From Stenotrophomonas maltophilia (lineage in GTDB: Bacteria > Pseudomonadota > Gammaproteobacteria > Xanthomonadales > Xanthomonadaceae), in NCBI GenBank assembly GCA_002363385.1, contig DEVL01000006.1, positions 124,001-188,000 on the forward strand: 64,000 bases of DNA, given 5' to 3'. The position numbers and the translations under genes were made by a program. Below are positions 8,458-16,749 of the stretch, piece by piece. Every line of letters starts with the position of its first letter. Positions within the stretch are counted from its first letter, which is position 1. The notes under the pieces were generated by a model. It saw nothing but the letters and a program-made list of their open reading frames with translations. It searched no databases and had not been told where the DNA came from.

Positions 8458-9471
8458 GTGAAAAAGGCAGGACGATGGGGGCTGGCGCTGTTGATGCTGC
8501 TGGCGGCGCTGTGGATCACCGGTGTGCTCGCCTATCAGCTGCCGGGTCCGGGCTGGTTTCGGTATCTGCTGGTTGCCCTGTGGGTGGTGTTCGCCGTCAC
8601 CGGTGCGGTGGGCGTGGCGCGTGCGCGCGCCGGGCGCTGGCCGGGCGTGCTGTATGGCGTGGCGCTGGTGCTCTCGGGCATCTGGTGGCTGTTGCTGACC
8701 CCGCGGCAGGACCGTGTCTGGGCCGATGATGTCGCGCAGCGGCTGAAGGTAGTCGAGGTCGATGGATCCCGGGTGGTCCTGGACAACGTCCGCGACTTTA
8801 CCTGGCGCACCGAGACCGACTACGACGCGCGCTGGGTACGGCGCGAATACAACCTGGACCAGCTGCGCTCCGCCGATCTGATCATGTCCTACTGGATGGG
8901 CCCGGCGATCGCGCACACGCTGATCTCCTTCGGCTTCGACGATGGCCGCTACCTGGTGTTCTCGCTGGAGATCCGCAAGGAGCGCGGCGAGTCGTTCTCG
9001 GCGCTCGGCGGATTTTTCCGCAAGTTCGAAATGACCCTGGTTGCCTCGGAGGAATCCGACATCGTGCGCACGCGTACCAACGCGCGGGGCGAAGACGTGT
9101 ATCTGTACCGCCTGCACGGCATGACCCATGAGCAGCTCAAGGGCTTGTTCCTGTCCTACCTGGGCGAGGCCCGCAAGCTCGATGCCGCGCCGGCGTTCTA
9201 CAACACGCTGACCAGCAACTGCACCACCATCGTGTACGAACTGGCCAAGCAGATCGCGCCGGGCCTGCCGATGGATTACCGGCTGCTGGCGTCGGGCTAT
9301 TTCGCCGAGTACGCGCGGGATCTGGGGGTGCTCACGCCGGGCGTGCCGTTCGAGACGCTGAAGGCGCGCGGACGCATTACCGATCGTGCACGCGCCAGCA
9401 GCGAGACCGATGATTTCTCACAGGTGATCCGCCGGGGCGTCCCGGGGGCAGAGCAGGGAAGCGTTCCATGA
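8458..9471 (+). CDS. DUF4105 (Lnb N-terminal periplasmic-like) membrane protein
   Basis: A 337-residue protein with three membrane spans in the first 85 residues, followed by a DUF4105 domain (from about residue 120: SADLIMSYWMGPAIAHTLIS) that contains the conserved FYNTLTSNCTT block. That Cys/Asn/Thr motif resembles the catalytic region of papain-like lipoprotein N-acyltransferase Lnb, so an envelope thiol enzyme is possible. The start is the GTG at 8458. Its last four bases overlap the ATG of the following lipoprotein esterase, so the two are translationally coupled. Confidence 0.8.
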   Translation: MKKAGRWGLALLMLLAALWITGVLAYQLPGPGWFRYLLVALWVVFAVTGAVGVARARAGRWPGVLYGVALVLSGIWWLLLTPRQDRVWADDVAQRLKVVEVDGSRVVLDNVRDFTWRTETDYDARWVRREYNLDQLRSADLIMSYWMGPAIAHTLISFGFDDGRYLVFSLEIRKERGESFSALGGFFRKFEMTLVASEESDIVRTRTNARGEDVYLYRLHGMTHEQLKGLFLSYLGEARKLDAAPAFYNTLTSNCTTIVYELAKQIAPGLPMDYRLLASGYFAEYARDLGVLTPGVPFETLKARGRITDRARASSETDDFSQVIRRGVPGAEQGSVP

Positions 9472-11417
9472 TGTCTGCATTGAAGTTGTTCCCGCACCGC
9501 ATGTTGCCGATGCTGGCCGTGGTGCTCTCGCTGCTGCTCTCCAGCGGCTGTGCGATGGTCACCATGAAGCAGGTGGCGCCGACCGACTACCTCGCCAACA
9601 AGCGCGGTGACGTGCTGACCTCGGGCAAGCTCAGTGCTGCCTCGCAGGAGACGCTCAGCGTGATCGGGATGGACGTGGCGCAGTGCGAGAAGGACGTGGC
9701 CGCCTGCCAGAAGACGCTGGGGCATACCGACGTGCTGCCCGAAGAGCAGCGCCTGTCCGCGCAGTCCGAGCTGTGGGTGAAGACGGCGCTGGCGCTGACC
9801 CCCAAGCCCAAGGACCGCGAAAAGACACCGATGTCCGATGCGGCGCTCGACGCCTGGCTGGAAGCGGCACGCTATGCCTATGCGTACCTGTTCTTCAGCG
9901 GCCGCACCCCCTCCGACCGCGCTTTCGAAGATCGCCAGACCCAGGTCCGCGATTACTACAACTACGCCGCCGAACAGACCGCCTCGGTGGTGTTCAAACG
10001 CAGCCGCGAGAGCGCGCTGGAAGGCGAGGATTACAACGCGGCCGTGGCGGGTGAGCGCTGGACGCTGACCTCCGATTTCGACGAGCTGCGGATGCAGACG
10101 ATCCCGACCCGGATGGTGTCCGCCTCGGCGCTGAGCTTCGCCGGCCTGCGCAGCACCTATCGCCGTGATGGTTTCGGTGCCGAGCTGGTGGTGATCATGG
10201 ACCCGCCCAAGCTGGTGGCCCCCGCCGATGGCGAGAAGGTCGAGATTCCGCAGTACAGCGAAATGTCGGCGATCAATGCCACCGCGCTGCTGCGCTTCAA
10301 GGGCGACACCCTGCAGCAGGTGCTGGATACCACCCAGGTGTTGTTCGATGTGTACTCGCCCGAGTCCACCGAGAGCGTGGACCTGCACGGTGAGAAGGTG
10401 CCGCTGGCCGGCAACTTCACCGCGGCCTACGGGATGTGGCTGGCGCAGTCCGGCTTTGCCACCCAGTCGCTGCGCACGCTGTTCGGCCTGAGCGAGGGCA
10501 TCGGCGCACCGCATATGTACCTGATGCAGCCATGGGATCCCAACCGCCGCATCATCTTCATGCTGCACGGCCTGGGCAGCAGCCCGGAAGCGTGGGTGAA
10601 CGTGGCCAACGAGATCATGGGCGATCCCGAACTGCGCCGGCATTTCCAGGTCTGGCAGGTGTATTACCCGACCAACGCCCCGATCGCGCTCAACCGCTAT
10701 GAGATCAACCAGGCCTTCAACAACACGCTCAAACACTTCGACCCGACCGGCAGCACGCCGGCTTCCAAGGACATGGTGTTCATCGGCCACAGCATGGGCG
10801 GTGTGCTCGCGCGCCTGCTGGTGACCTCCTCCGGTGATGTGCTGTGGAACGATCTGCTGGCCAACTACGACCTCAAGGGCGAGCGCCTGAAGCGGGTGGA
10901 AACCAAGCTGGGGCCGCTGCTGCATTTCACCGCCGAGCCGAACGTGGAGCGGGCGATCTTCATCGCCGCCCCGCACAAGGGCACGGATATCGCGGGCAAT
11001 CGGGTGGGACGCCTGATCGGCCGGCTGGTGCGGCTGCCGATCACCCTGCTGGGCAAGTTCGAGGATGTGTTCGTGACCCTGCAGGAATCCGAATCGGCCA
11101 ACAGCACGACCAAGCTGCAGATCCCCAACAGCATCGACAACCTCAAGGCCAGCGATCCGTTCGTGAAAGCGGCCGGTGCGCTGCCGATCACGCCGGGGCT
11201 GAAGTACCACTCGATCATCGCCCAGCGCAAACCGGAGGTGCCGCTGCTTCAGTCCGATGATGGCCTGGTGCCGTACTGGAGCGCGCATCTGGATGGCGCG
11301 GTGTCGGAGAAGGTGATCATCTCCGGGCACAGCGTGCAGGAAACCCCGCAGGCCGTGCTGGAGATCCGCCGCATCCTGCGTGAGGACCTGAAAGAGGTCG
11401 GCGACACGCATCCGTAA
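9468..11417 (+). CDS. Large alpha/beta-hydrolase lipoprotein (PGAP1/lipase-like)
   Basis: A 649-residue lipoprotein. The lipobox LSSGC places the lipidated Cys at residue 28. The C-terminal half is an alpha/beta hydrolase: FMLHGLGSSPEAW gives the oxyanion region, GHSMGG the nucleophile elbow (Ser442), and SDDGLVP and SGHSVQE probably the acid and base. The N-terminal half (about 30-300) is a helical and beta region with no family I recognise. It is a candidate outer-membrane or periplasmic esterase or lipase. The four-base overlap with the DUF4105 gene suggests that the two products act together on lipids or lipoproteins of the envelope. Confidence 0.83.
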   Translation: MMSALKLFPHRMLPMLAVVLSLLLSSGCAMVTMKQVAPTDYLANKRGDVLTSGKLSAASQETLSVIGMDVAQCEKDVAACQKTLGHTDVLPEEQRLSAQSELWVKTALALTPKPKDREKTPMSDAALDAWLEAARYAYAYLFFSGRTPSDRAFEDRQTQVRDYYNYAAEQTASVVFKRSRESALEGEDYNAAVAGERWTLTSDFDELRMQTIPTRMVSASALSFAGLRSTYRRDGFGAELVVIMDPPKLVAPADGEKVEIPQYSEMSAINATALLRFKGDTLQQVLDTTQVLFDVYSPESTESVDLHGEKVPLAGNFTAAYGMWLAQSGFATQSLRTLFGLSEGIGAPHMYLMQPWDPNRRIIFMLHGLGSSPEAWVNVANEIMGDPELRRHFQVWQVYYPTNAPIALNRYEINQAFNNTLKHFDPTGSTPASKDMVFIGHSMGGVLARLLVTSSGDVLWNDLLANYDLKGERLKRVETKLGPLLHFTAEPNVERAIFIAAPHKGTDIAGNRVGRLIGRLVRLPITLLGKFEDVFVTLQESESANSTTKLQIPNSIDNLKASDPFVKAAGALPITPGLKYHSIIAQRKPEVPLLQSDDGLVPYWSAHLDGAVSEKVIISGHSVQETPQAVLEIRRILREDLKEVGDTHP

Positions 11418-11437
11418 GGGGCGTGGCCCGCTGCGCG

Positions 11438-12826
11438 TCAGATGCGCCGCGCGACGACGACGCTCAACAGCGCCAGCACCAGCATGATCGCGAAGGTCAG
11501 CAGGTAGCCCAGCACCTCGCGGCCCTCCAGGAACAGCGCGAACAGCGAGCCGGAGATGGCCAGGGTGGTTGCCACGCCCAGCGCTTCGCTGAGTTGCAGA
11601 GCCGAGGTGTTGGCGCCCTGGTGCTCCGGTGCGGACAGCGACAGTGTCAGCACCGAGAGGCTGGGATAGATCAACCCCATGCCCAGTCCGGTCAGCACCC
11701 AGCCCACCATCGCCGACCACAACGGGATGCCCGGCTGGATCGCCAGCGAGGTGGCCAGGATCCCCGCGCACATCAGCAGCGCGCCGGACAGCAGCAACTG
11801 GCGGCGGGACCAGCCACGCTGCTGGTGGCCCTGCAGCCACGAGCCGGAGAACCAGCCCAGCGCGCCCAGGCTCAATGCCACACCGGCCCATACCGGCGTC
11901 AAACCACGCTCGCGCTGCAGCAGCAGGGGCAGGAACGCTTCGCAACCGAAGAACGCCGATGCGGCGATGCCGCGCAGCGCGATCACGCTGGGCAGGCCGC
12001 GGCGCAGCGTCAACGTGCCGGTCGGCAGCAGCGTCCAGCTGCACAGCGCGAGCAGCGCGAGTGCGGGCGCCAGCCAGGCCACCGCCTGCCATCCCTGTTG
12101 CTGGCCGCCGATGTAGAGCGCCAGCGCGCCCAGGGAGGCACCTACGGCCCAGGGCACCACGTTGCGGCCGGTGCTGCCTGCAGGCGCGAGGCCGACCTGG
12201 CGCAGGGCGGGACGCAGCAGTAACGCCGCCGGGATCGCCAGCAGCGGCACGATCAGGAACACCCAACGCCAGCCCAGGTGCTGCACGATCAGGCCGCTGA
12301 TGCTGGGGCCGATCAACGAGGGCACCACCCATCCGGCGGAGAACGCGGCGAACACGCGCGGCCGCATCGGCTCGGGGAAGGATCGGCCGACCAGCACATA
12401 CAGCGCCACCGAGATCGCGCCCGCACCCAGGCCCTGCATCAACCGGCCGAGTACCAGCACCGGCATGTGCTGGGCGAAGCCTGCCACCAGCAGGCCGGCC
12501 ACGAAGCAGGCCAGACCCAGCCACAGCGGCCGGGCCGGGCCGCGCTGATCACTCCAGCGCCCGGACAGCGTCATCCCGATCACGCTGGTGGCCAGGGTGC
12601 CGCCGAATGCCAGGGCATACAGGCGCAGTCCGTCCAGATCATGGGCGACGGTCGGCATCGCTGCGGCCACGGCCAGCGCCTCGAAGGCATGCAGTGAGAC
12701 CAGCGCGACCATGCCGATCGTGGTGGCGCGATAAGCGGGCGACAGGATCGAGGGGATCGGGGCATCGACCACCGGAACGGCGGCGGGCGGCGGAGCAGCA
12801 TCAACGGACATGCGGGTTCCAGACAT
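11438..12826 (-). CDS. MFS transporter, probably SoxR-controlled drug exporter
   Basis: A 462-residue major facilitator with 12-14 hydrophobic spans. Motif A-like residues appear in LSGRWSDQRGPARP, and the motif C-like stretch is GRLMQGLGAGAISVALYVLVG. The family pumps small toxic compounds outward using the proton gradient. The gene is divergent from soxR, and the spacer holds a SoxR-type palindrome inside a promoter with a 19-bp spacer, so redox-cycling agents are expected to induce it. The start is ambiguous: ATG at 12826 or at 12811, five codons apart; neither has a strong ribosome site. Confidence 0.87.
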   Translation of the reverse strand: MSGTRMSVDAAPPPAAVPVVDAPIPSILSPAYRATTIGMVALVSLHAFEALAVAAAMPTVAHDLDGLRLYALAFGGTLATSVIGMTLSGRWSDQRGPARPLWLGLACFVAGLLVAGFAQHMPVLVLGRLMQGLGAGAISVALYVLVGRSFPEPMRPRVFAAFSAGWVVPSLIGPSISGLIVQHLGWRWVFLIVPLLAIPAALLLRPALRQVGLAPAGSTGRNVVPWAVGASLGALALYIGGQQQGWQAVAWLAPALALLALCSWTLLPTGTLTLRRGLPSVIALRGIAASAFFGCEAFLPLLLQRERGLTPVWAGVALSLGALGWFSGSWLQGHQQRGWSRRQLLLSGALLMCAGILATSLAIQPGIPLWSAMVGWVLTGLGMGLIYPSLSVLTLSLSAPEHQGANTSALQLSEALGVATTLAISGSLFALFLEGREVLGYLLTFAIMLVLALLSVVVARRI

Positions 12827-12867
12827 CAAAGGGGAGGCCGGGCTTGCAGTGCAGCGCAGCGGCGGGC

Positions 12868-12898
12868 AGGATGCCACCTGAACCAAGGTTGAGGTCAA
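12868..12898 (-). promoter_or_regulatory. SoxR box within the promoter of the MFS exporter
   Basis: On the minus strand a -35 TTGACC (12898-12893) is followed by a 19-base spacer and a -10-like CATCCT (12873-12868). The spacer holds the imperfect palindrome CCTCAACC-TT-GGTTCAGG (7 of 8 positions paired). This is the layout of SoxR-activated promoters, where the overlong 19-bp spacer is corrected by DNA distortion when SoxR is oxidised. Confidence 0.8.
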
Positions 12899-12901
12899 GC
12901 A

Positions 12902-13336
12902 GTGATCGCCCAGGAACTGAGTGTAGGCGACGTGGCCAAGCGGAGCGGTGTGGCGGTATCGGCGTTGCACTTCTACGAGCGCAAGGGCCTGATCCGCAGC
13001 CTGCGTACTGCTGGCAACCAGCGCCGTTTCGCGCGCGATGTGCTGCGAAGGCTGGCCGTGATCCGAGTCGCCCAGCGGGTGGGGATGCCGCTGGAAGCAG
13101 TCGCGACCGCGTTTGCCGCGTTGCCGGAAAACAAGACGCCGACCAAGGCCGAGTGGGCGAAGATGTCGGCGCTGTGGCGCAGCGAGCTGGACCAGCGCAT
13201 CGAGCAGTTGCTGCTGCTGCGCGACCAGCTCACCGACTGCATCGGCTGCGGGTGCCTGTCGTTGAAGCGCTGCCGCCTGACCAACCCCGGCGATGCGCTG
13301 GGCGACCAAGGCGACGGCCCCCGCCGCTGGGAGTAG
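12902..13336 (+). CDS. soxR: SoxR, redox-sensing MerR-family activator
   Basis: A 144-residue MerR-family dimer with a [2Fe-2S] cluster. The winged helix (residues 5-70) includes SALHFYERKGLI and NQRRFARD; a dimerisation helix follows (85-110). The cluster ligands are Cys113, Cys116, Cys118 and Cys124 in CIGCGCLSLKRC, the SoxR signature. The start is a GTG at 12902, only four bases after the SoxR box, so SoxR may also repress its own transcription. The stop codon TAG is part of a GTAG repeat element that begins at 13333. The likely target is the divergent MFS gene; no soxS is present, as is normal outside enterics. Confidence 0.93.
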   Translation: MIAQELSVGDVAKRSGVAVSALHFYERKGLIRSLRTAGNQRRFARDVLRRLAVIRVAQRVGMPLEAVATAFAALPENKTPTKAEWAKMSALWRSELDQRIEQLLLLRDQLTDCIGCGCLSLKRCRLTNPGDALGDQGDGPRRWE

Positions 13337-13356
13337 TGCCGGCCGCTGGCCGGCTC
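13333..13356 (+). repeat. GTAG palindromic element (SMAG-like)
   Basis: GTAG followed by the palindrome GCCGGCC-gct-GGCCGGC. The same 24-base sequence recurs at 16701-16724. The TAG of the element is the stop codon of soxR. Confidence 0.75.
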
Positions 13357-13360
13357 GCCC

Positions 13361-13963
13361 TCACCAGACGGTAAAGATCTGCCCGCTCTGTATGCCTTCC
13401 ACGCTGCGCTGGTAGGCCAGCGACGCGCGCTGCGCTGTCACCGCTTCGAAGCCCGGGAAGTAGGCACCGTAATCGTCCATCGATTCGGCCAGCACGTTCG
13501 GGCTGACGGCATTGATGCGCAGCCCGCGCGGCAGCAGCTCGCAGGCCGCGGCGCGCACGAAGCCTTCCAGTGCGGCATTGGATGCCGTGGCGTTGGCGCC
13601 ATCGCGGATCGGCTGGGCGCTGATGATGCCGCTGGTCAGCGTGATCGAGCCGCCGATGTTCACGTGATGCTGCGCGGCCAGGCTCAACCGCACCTGGCCG
13701 AGCAGTTTGTCCTGCAGGCCGAGGTTGAAGTCGGCCGGCCGCATCTGGGCCAGTGGACCGAAGTGCACCTGCCCGGTGGTAGCGATCACGGCATCGACCT
13801 TGCCCACCTTGGCGAACAGCGCGTCCACGCTGGCATCGTCGGTCAGATCAACCTGCACATCGCCACCGTGGCGGCCGGCGCGGATCAGTTCATGGTGTAC
13901 ACCGAGCGTGCTGGCGACCGCCTGGCCCAAGGTGCCGCTGGCACCGACAAGCAGGATCTTCAT
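13361..13963 (-). CDS. Short-chain dehydrogenase/reductase, atypical
   Basis: A 200-residue SDR. The nucleotide-binding motif GASGTLG lies at 7-13, followed by a short acidic strand (VQVDLTDD) and the structural region IATTGQVHFGPL. The catalytic Tyr of the usual YxxxK motif is not seen: the equivalent region reads ATASNAALEGF, with Asn/Ala instead of Tyr/Lys, which is typical of a divergent SDR subgroup. The function is unknown. The start ATG at 13963 is eight bases after GGGAG; an ATG two codons upstream is too close to that site. Downstream of proC on the same strand. Confidence 0.8.
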   Translation of the reverse strand: MKILLVGASGTLGQAVASTLGVHHELIRAGRHGGDVQVDLTDDASVDALFAKVGKVDAVIATTGQVHFGPLAQMRPADFNLGLQDKLLGQVRLSLAAQHHVNIGGSITLTSGIISAQPIRDGANATASNAALEGFVRAAACELLPRGLRINAVSPNVLAESMDDYGAYFPGFEAVTAQRASLAYQRSVEGIQSGQIFTVW

Positions 13964-13988
13964 GTGCATGTCTCCCGTAAACGTAGGG

Positions 13989-14014
13989 GTAGCGCCACGC
14001 CATGCGTGGCTGCG
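13989..14014 (+). repeat. GTAG palindromic element (SMAG-like)
   Basis: GTAG followed by CGCCACGC-cat-GCGTGGCTG, a hairpin of the same class as the other GTAG elements in this window. It lies between proC and the atypical SDR gene, so it would be transcribed if they share a message. Confidence 0.65.
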
Positions 14015-14022
14015 TCTGGCCG

Positions 14023-14844
14023 TCAATCATTCGCTGCCGACAATGCCTGCCCACGCGTGGTCGCCGCGTCGATCGCGCGTGACACGATGGCCTCGAAACC
14101 GTCAGCCTGGAAGCTCTCGATCGCCGCCTGGGTGGTGCCGTTCGGCGAGGTCACGCGGCGACGCAGTTCGGCCGGGGCTTCGCCGGATTCATCGAGCATC
14201 CGCGAGGCACCGAGCAGCGTTTGCACCACCAGCGTGCGGGCGGCCTCGGCAGGCAGGCCCTGCGCAATGCCGGCCGCTTCCATCGCTTCGGCCAACAGGA
14301 ACACATAGGCCGGGCCACTGCCGGAGACCGCGGTGACGGCATCCATGCGCGCTTCGTCCTCGATCCACACGGTGCGCCCGGCACTGGCCAGCACGGTATC
14401 GGCCTGCGCGCGCTGCGCGGCGCCCACCCCGGCGGTGGCGAACAGTCCGGTCACACCGGCGCCGAGCAGAGCCGGCGTATTGGGCATCGCACGGACCACG
14501 GCCTGGCCACCGCCCAGCCAGCGGTCCAGCTGGCCGCTGGTGATGCCGGCCGCGATGGAGACCACCAGCGGCTGTTTGCCTTGGGCGATATCGGTCAGCG
14601 AGGCGCAGACATCGCGCAGCACCTGCGGCTTTACCGCCAGCACCCAGACCGTGCCCTGCGCGGCGGCTTCGGTCGCGCTGGCGTAGGTCTTGACGCCGAA
14701 CTCAGCCGTCAACTGCTCACGCAGTTCAGTGACCGGCTCGGCGACATGGAGGCTGGCCGGGGCCACGCCCTGCCGGACCAGGCCGGCGATCAGGCTGCGG
14801 GCCATGTTGCCGCCGCCGATGAAGGTGATGGGGGACGTGCTCAT
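14023..14844 (-). CDS. proC: Pyrroline-5-carboxylate reductase
   Basis: A 273-residue enzyme for the last step of proline synthesis: NAD(P)H-dependent reduction of 1-pyrroline-5-carboxylate. The Rossmann motif FIGGGNMA lies at 8-15, VLAVKPQ marks the NADP site, and the ProC signature VRAMPNTPALLGAGVTGL is followed by the dimerisation domain with AVSGSGPAYVFLLAEAM. Length is standard. It sits 27 bases after yggS on the same strand; proC next to yggS is a widely conserved pairing. Confidence 0.95.
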   Translation of the reverse strand: MSTSPITFIGGGNMARSLIAGLVRQGVAPASLHVAEPVTELREQLTAEFGVKTYASATEAAAQGTVWVLAVKPQVLRDVCASLTDIAQGKQPLVVSIAAGITSGQLDRWLGGGQAVVRAMPNTPALLGAGVTGLFATAGVGAAQRAQADTVLASAGRTVWIEDEARMDAVTAVSGSGPAYVFLLAEAMEAAGIAQGLPAEAARTLVVQTLLGASRMLDESGEAPAELRRRVTSPNGTTQAAIESFQADGFEAIVSRAIDAATTRGQALSAAND

Positions 14845-14871
14845 GAACTCTCCTTGGAACGGGCGGGGCGC

Positions 14872-15552
14872 TCAGACCGGTCGCGGGCGTGCGCCAAACA
14901 GTGCGGTGCCGATGCGGACCATGGTGGCGCCATGGGCGATGGCCTCAGGGTAATCGCTGCTCATGCCCATCGACAGCGTATCCGCCTGCGGATGCGCTGC
15001 GGCCAGCGCGGCGAACAGCGCGGCCATGCGGGTGAAGGCGGCCTGGCGACGCGCGGCGTCCGGCCAGGGCGCCGGGATCGCCATCAGCCCGCGCAGGCGC
15101 AGCTGCGGCGCCGCGGAGATGGCGGCCGCGAGCGCGTCGATGTCCTCCGGGGCGCAACCGTGCTTGCTGTCCTCGTCATCGATGTTGACCTGGATCAGCA
15201 CGTTCAGCGGCGGCTGGCCGGGCGGGCGGTGCGCGGCCAGCGCGGTGACGAGCTTGGCCCGATCCACGCTCTGCACCCAGTCGAAATGGCGGGCGGCCAG
15301 CTCGGCCTTGTTGGACTGCAGATGGCCGATCAGGTGCCACTCCAGGCCCAGCGGTGCCAGTGCCTCGATCTTGGCCACCGCCTCCTGCACGTAGTTCTCC
15401 CCGAAAGCCCGCTGGCCCTGCGCGGCCAAGGCCTGCACGGCCTCGGCCGGCTGGGTCTTGGAGACCGCCAGCAGGACCGGATCTGGCCGTCCGGCGGCCA
15501 CCGCCGCGTTGTGCAGGTTCGTCAGGATGGCAGGGAGGGGCTGGGTGGTCAC
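14872..15552 (-). CDS. yggS: YggS-family PLP homeostasis protein
   Basis: A 226-residue pyridoxal-phosphate-binding TIM-barrel protein (PLPBP/COG0325). The PLP lysine is in LLAVSKTQP (Lys32), and further conserved blocks are FGENYVQEA, WHLIGHLQSNKA, LIQVNID and LSMGMSSDYPEAI. The protein has no known catalysis; it buffers free PLP and influences amino-acid metabolism. Upstream of proC in the same direction and divergent from pilT, as in other Xanthomonadaceae and Pseudomonas. Confidence 0.95.
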   Translation of the reverse strand: MTTQPLPAILTNLHNAAVAAGRPDPVLLAVSKTQPAEAVQALAAQGQRAFGENYVQEAVAKIEALAPLGLEWHLIGHLQSNKAELAARHFDWVQSVDRAKLVTALAAHRPPGQPPLNVLIQVNIDDEDSKHGCAPEDIDALAAAISAAPQLRLRGLMAIPAPWPDAARRQAAFTRMAALFAALAAAHPQADTLSMGMSSDYPEAIAHGATMVRIGTALFGARPRPV

Positions 15553-15660
15553 GGCGGGTCCGGTGGATCAGGGGCTGGAGCGTATTGTGCACATCTCGCT
15601 CTATACTGCCGCCCGGGGAAAGAACCTTCCAGTCGCAGCAGTCATGGGGAGTAGCAGCGC

Positions 15661-16698
15661 ATGGATATCGCCGAGCTGTTGGCGTTTTCTGTAAAGAACA
15701 AAGCGTCGGATCTTCATCTGTCGGCCGGCTTGCCGCCGATGATCCGCGTCGACGGCGATGTCCGTCGCATCAATATTCCGGCCTTGGACCACAAGCAGGT
15801 CCACGCGCTGGTGTACGACATCATGTCGGACAAGCAGCGCCGCGATTATGAAGAATTCCTCGAGGTCGATTTCTCGTTCGAGATTCCCTCGCTGGCGCGC
15901 TTCCGAGTCAACGCCTTCAACCAGAACCGTGGCGCGGGTGCGGTGTTCCGTACCATTCCCTCGGAAGTGCTCACGCTGGAAGACCTGGCCTGCCCGCCGA
16001 TCTTCCGTGAGTTGATCGATCAGCCGCAGGGCCTGATCCTGGTCACTGGCCCGACCGGTTCGGGCAAGTCGACCACGCTGGCGGCGATGATCGATCACAT
16101 CAACAAAAACGAATACGGCCACATCCTCACCGTCGAGGATCCGATCGAATTCGTGCACACCTCGCAGAAGTGCCTGATCAATCAGCGCGAAGTACACCGC
16201 GACACGCACGGCTTCAACGAAGCGCTGCGCTCGGCCCTGCGTGAGGATCCGGACATCATCCTGGTCGGCGAACTTCGCGATCTGGAAACGATCCGTCTGG
16301 CGCTGACTGCTGCGGAAACCGGCCACCTGGTGTTCGGCACGCTGCACACCAGCTCGGCCGCCAAGACCATCGACCGCATCATCGACGTGTTCCCCGCCGG
16401 CGAAAAGCCGATGGTGCGCTCGATGCTGTCCGAGTCGCTGCGCGCGGTGATCTCGCAGGCGCTGCTGAAGAAGGTGGGTGGTGGGCGTACGGCCGCCTGG
16501 GAAATCATGGTCGGCACCCCGGCCATCCGCAACCTGATCCGCGAGGACAAGGTCGCGCAGATGTACTCGGCGATCCAGACCGGCCAGCAGCTGGGCATGA
16601 TGACCCTGGACCAGCATCTGCAGGACCTGGTCAAGCGCAGCCTGATCACCCGCAACCAAGCGCGCGAGTACGCCAAGGACAAGCGGATTTTCGAATAG
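15661..16698 (+). CDS. pilT: Type IV pilus retraction ATPase PilT
   Basis: A 345-residue hexameric ATPase that depolymerises type IV pili and drives twitching. The N-terminal PAS-like domain carries KASDLHLSAGLPP; Walker A is GPTGSGKST (130-138), followed by an Asp box (EDPIEFVH), Walker B (DIILVGELRD) and a His box (GHLVFGTLHT). The C-terminal motif AIRNLIRE, needed for retraction in PilT, is present. Upstream, a TATACT at 15602-15607 could be the -10 of its promoter. pilU follows after 51 bases; a GTAG palindrome lies in between. Confidence 0.97.
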   Translation: MDIAELLAFSVKNKASDLHLSAGLPPMIRVDGDVRRINIPALDHKQVHALVYDIMSDKQRRDYEEFLEVDFSFEIPSLARFRVNAFNQNRGAGAVFRTIPSEVLTLEDLACPPIFRELIDQPQGLILVTGPTGSGKSTTLAAMIDHINKNEYGHILTVEDPIEFVHTSQKCLINQREVHRDTHGFNEALRSALREDPDIILVGELRDLETIRLALTAAETGHLVFGTLHTSSAAKTIDRIIDVFPAGEKPMVRSMLSESLRAVISQALLKKVGGGRTAAWEIMVGTPAIRNLIREDKVAQMYSAIQTGQQLGMMTLDQHLQDLVKRSLITRNQAREYAKDKRIFE

Positions 16699-16700
16699 TG

Positions 16701-16724
16701 GTAGTGCCGGCCGCTGGCCGGCTC
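16701..16724 (+). repeat. GTAG palindromic element between pilT and pilU
   Basis: Identical over 24 bases to the element at 13333-13356 (GTAG, then GCCGGCC-gct-GGCCGGC). It lies inside the presumed pilT-pilU transcript, where its hairpin could lower pilU expression or protect the pilT 3' end. Confidence 0.75.
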
Positions 16725-16749
16725 CTGAAAACCTTCGGAGTACACCGCG

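Noticed and set aside
13361..13963. Classifying the atypical SDR as an active classical SDR
   Set aside because: The usual Tyr-x-x-x-Lys pair is replaced by Asn and Ala, so catalysis of the classical kind cannot be claimed.
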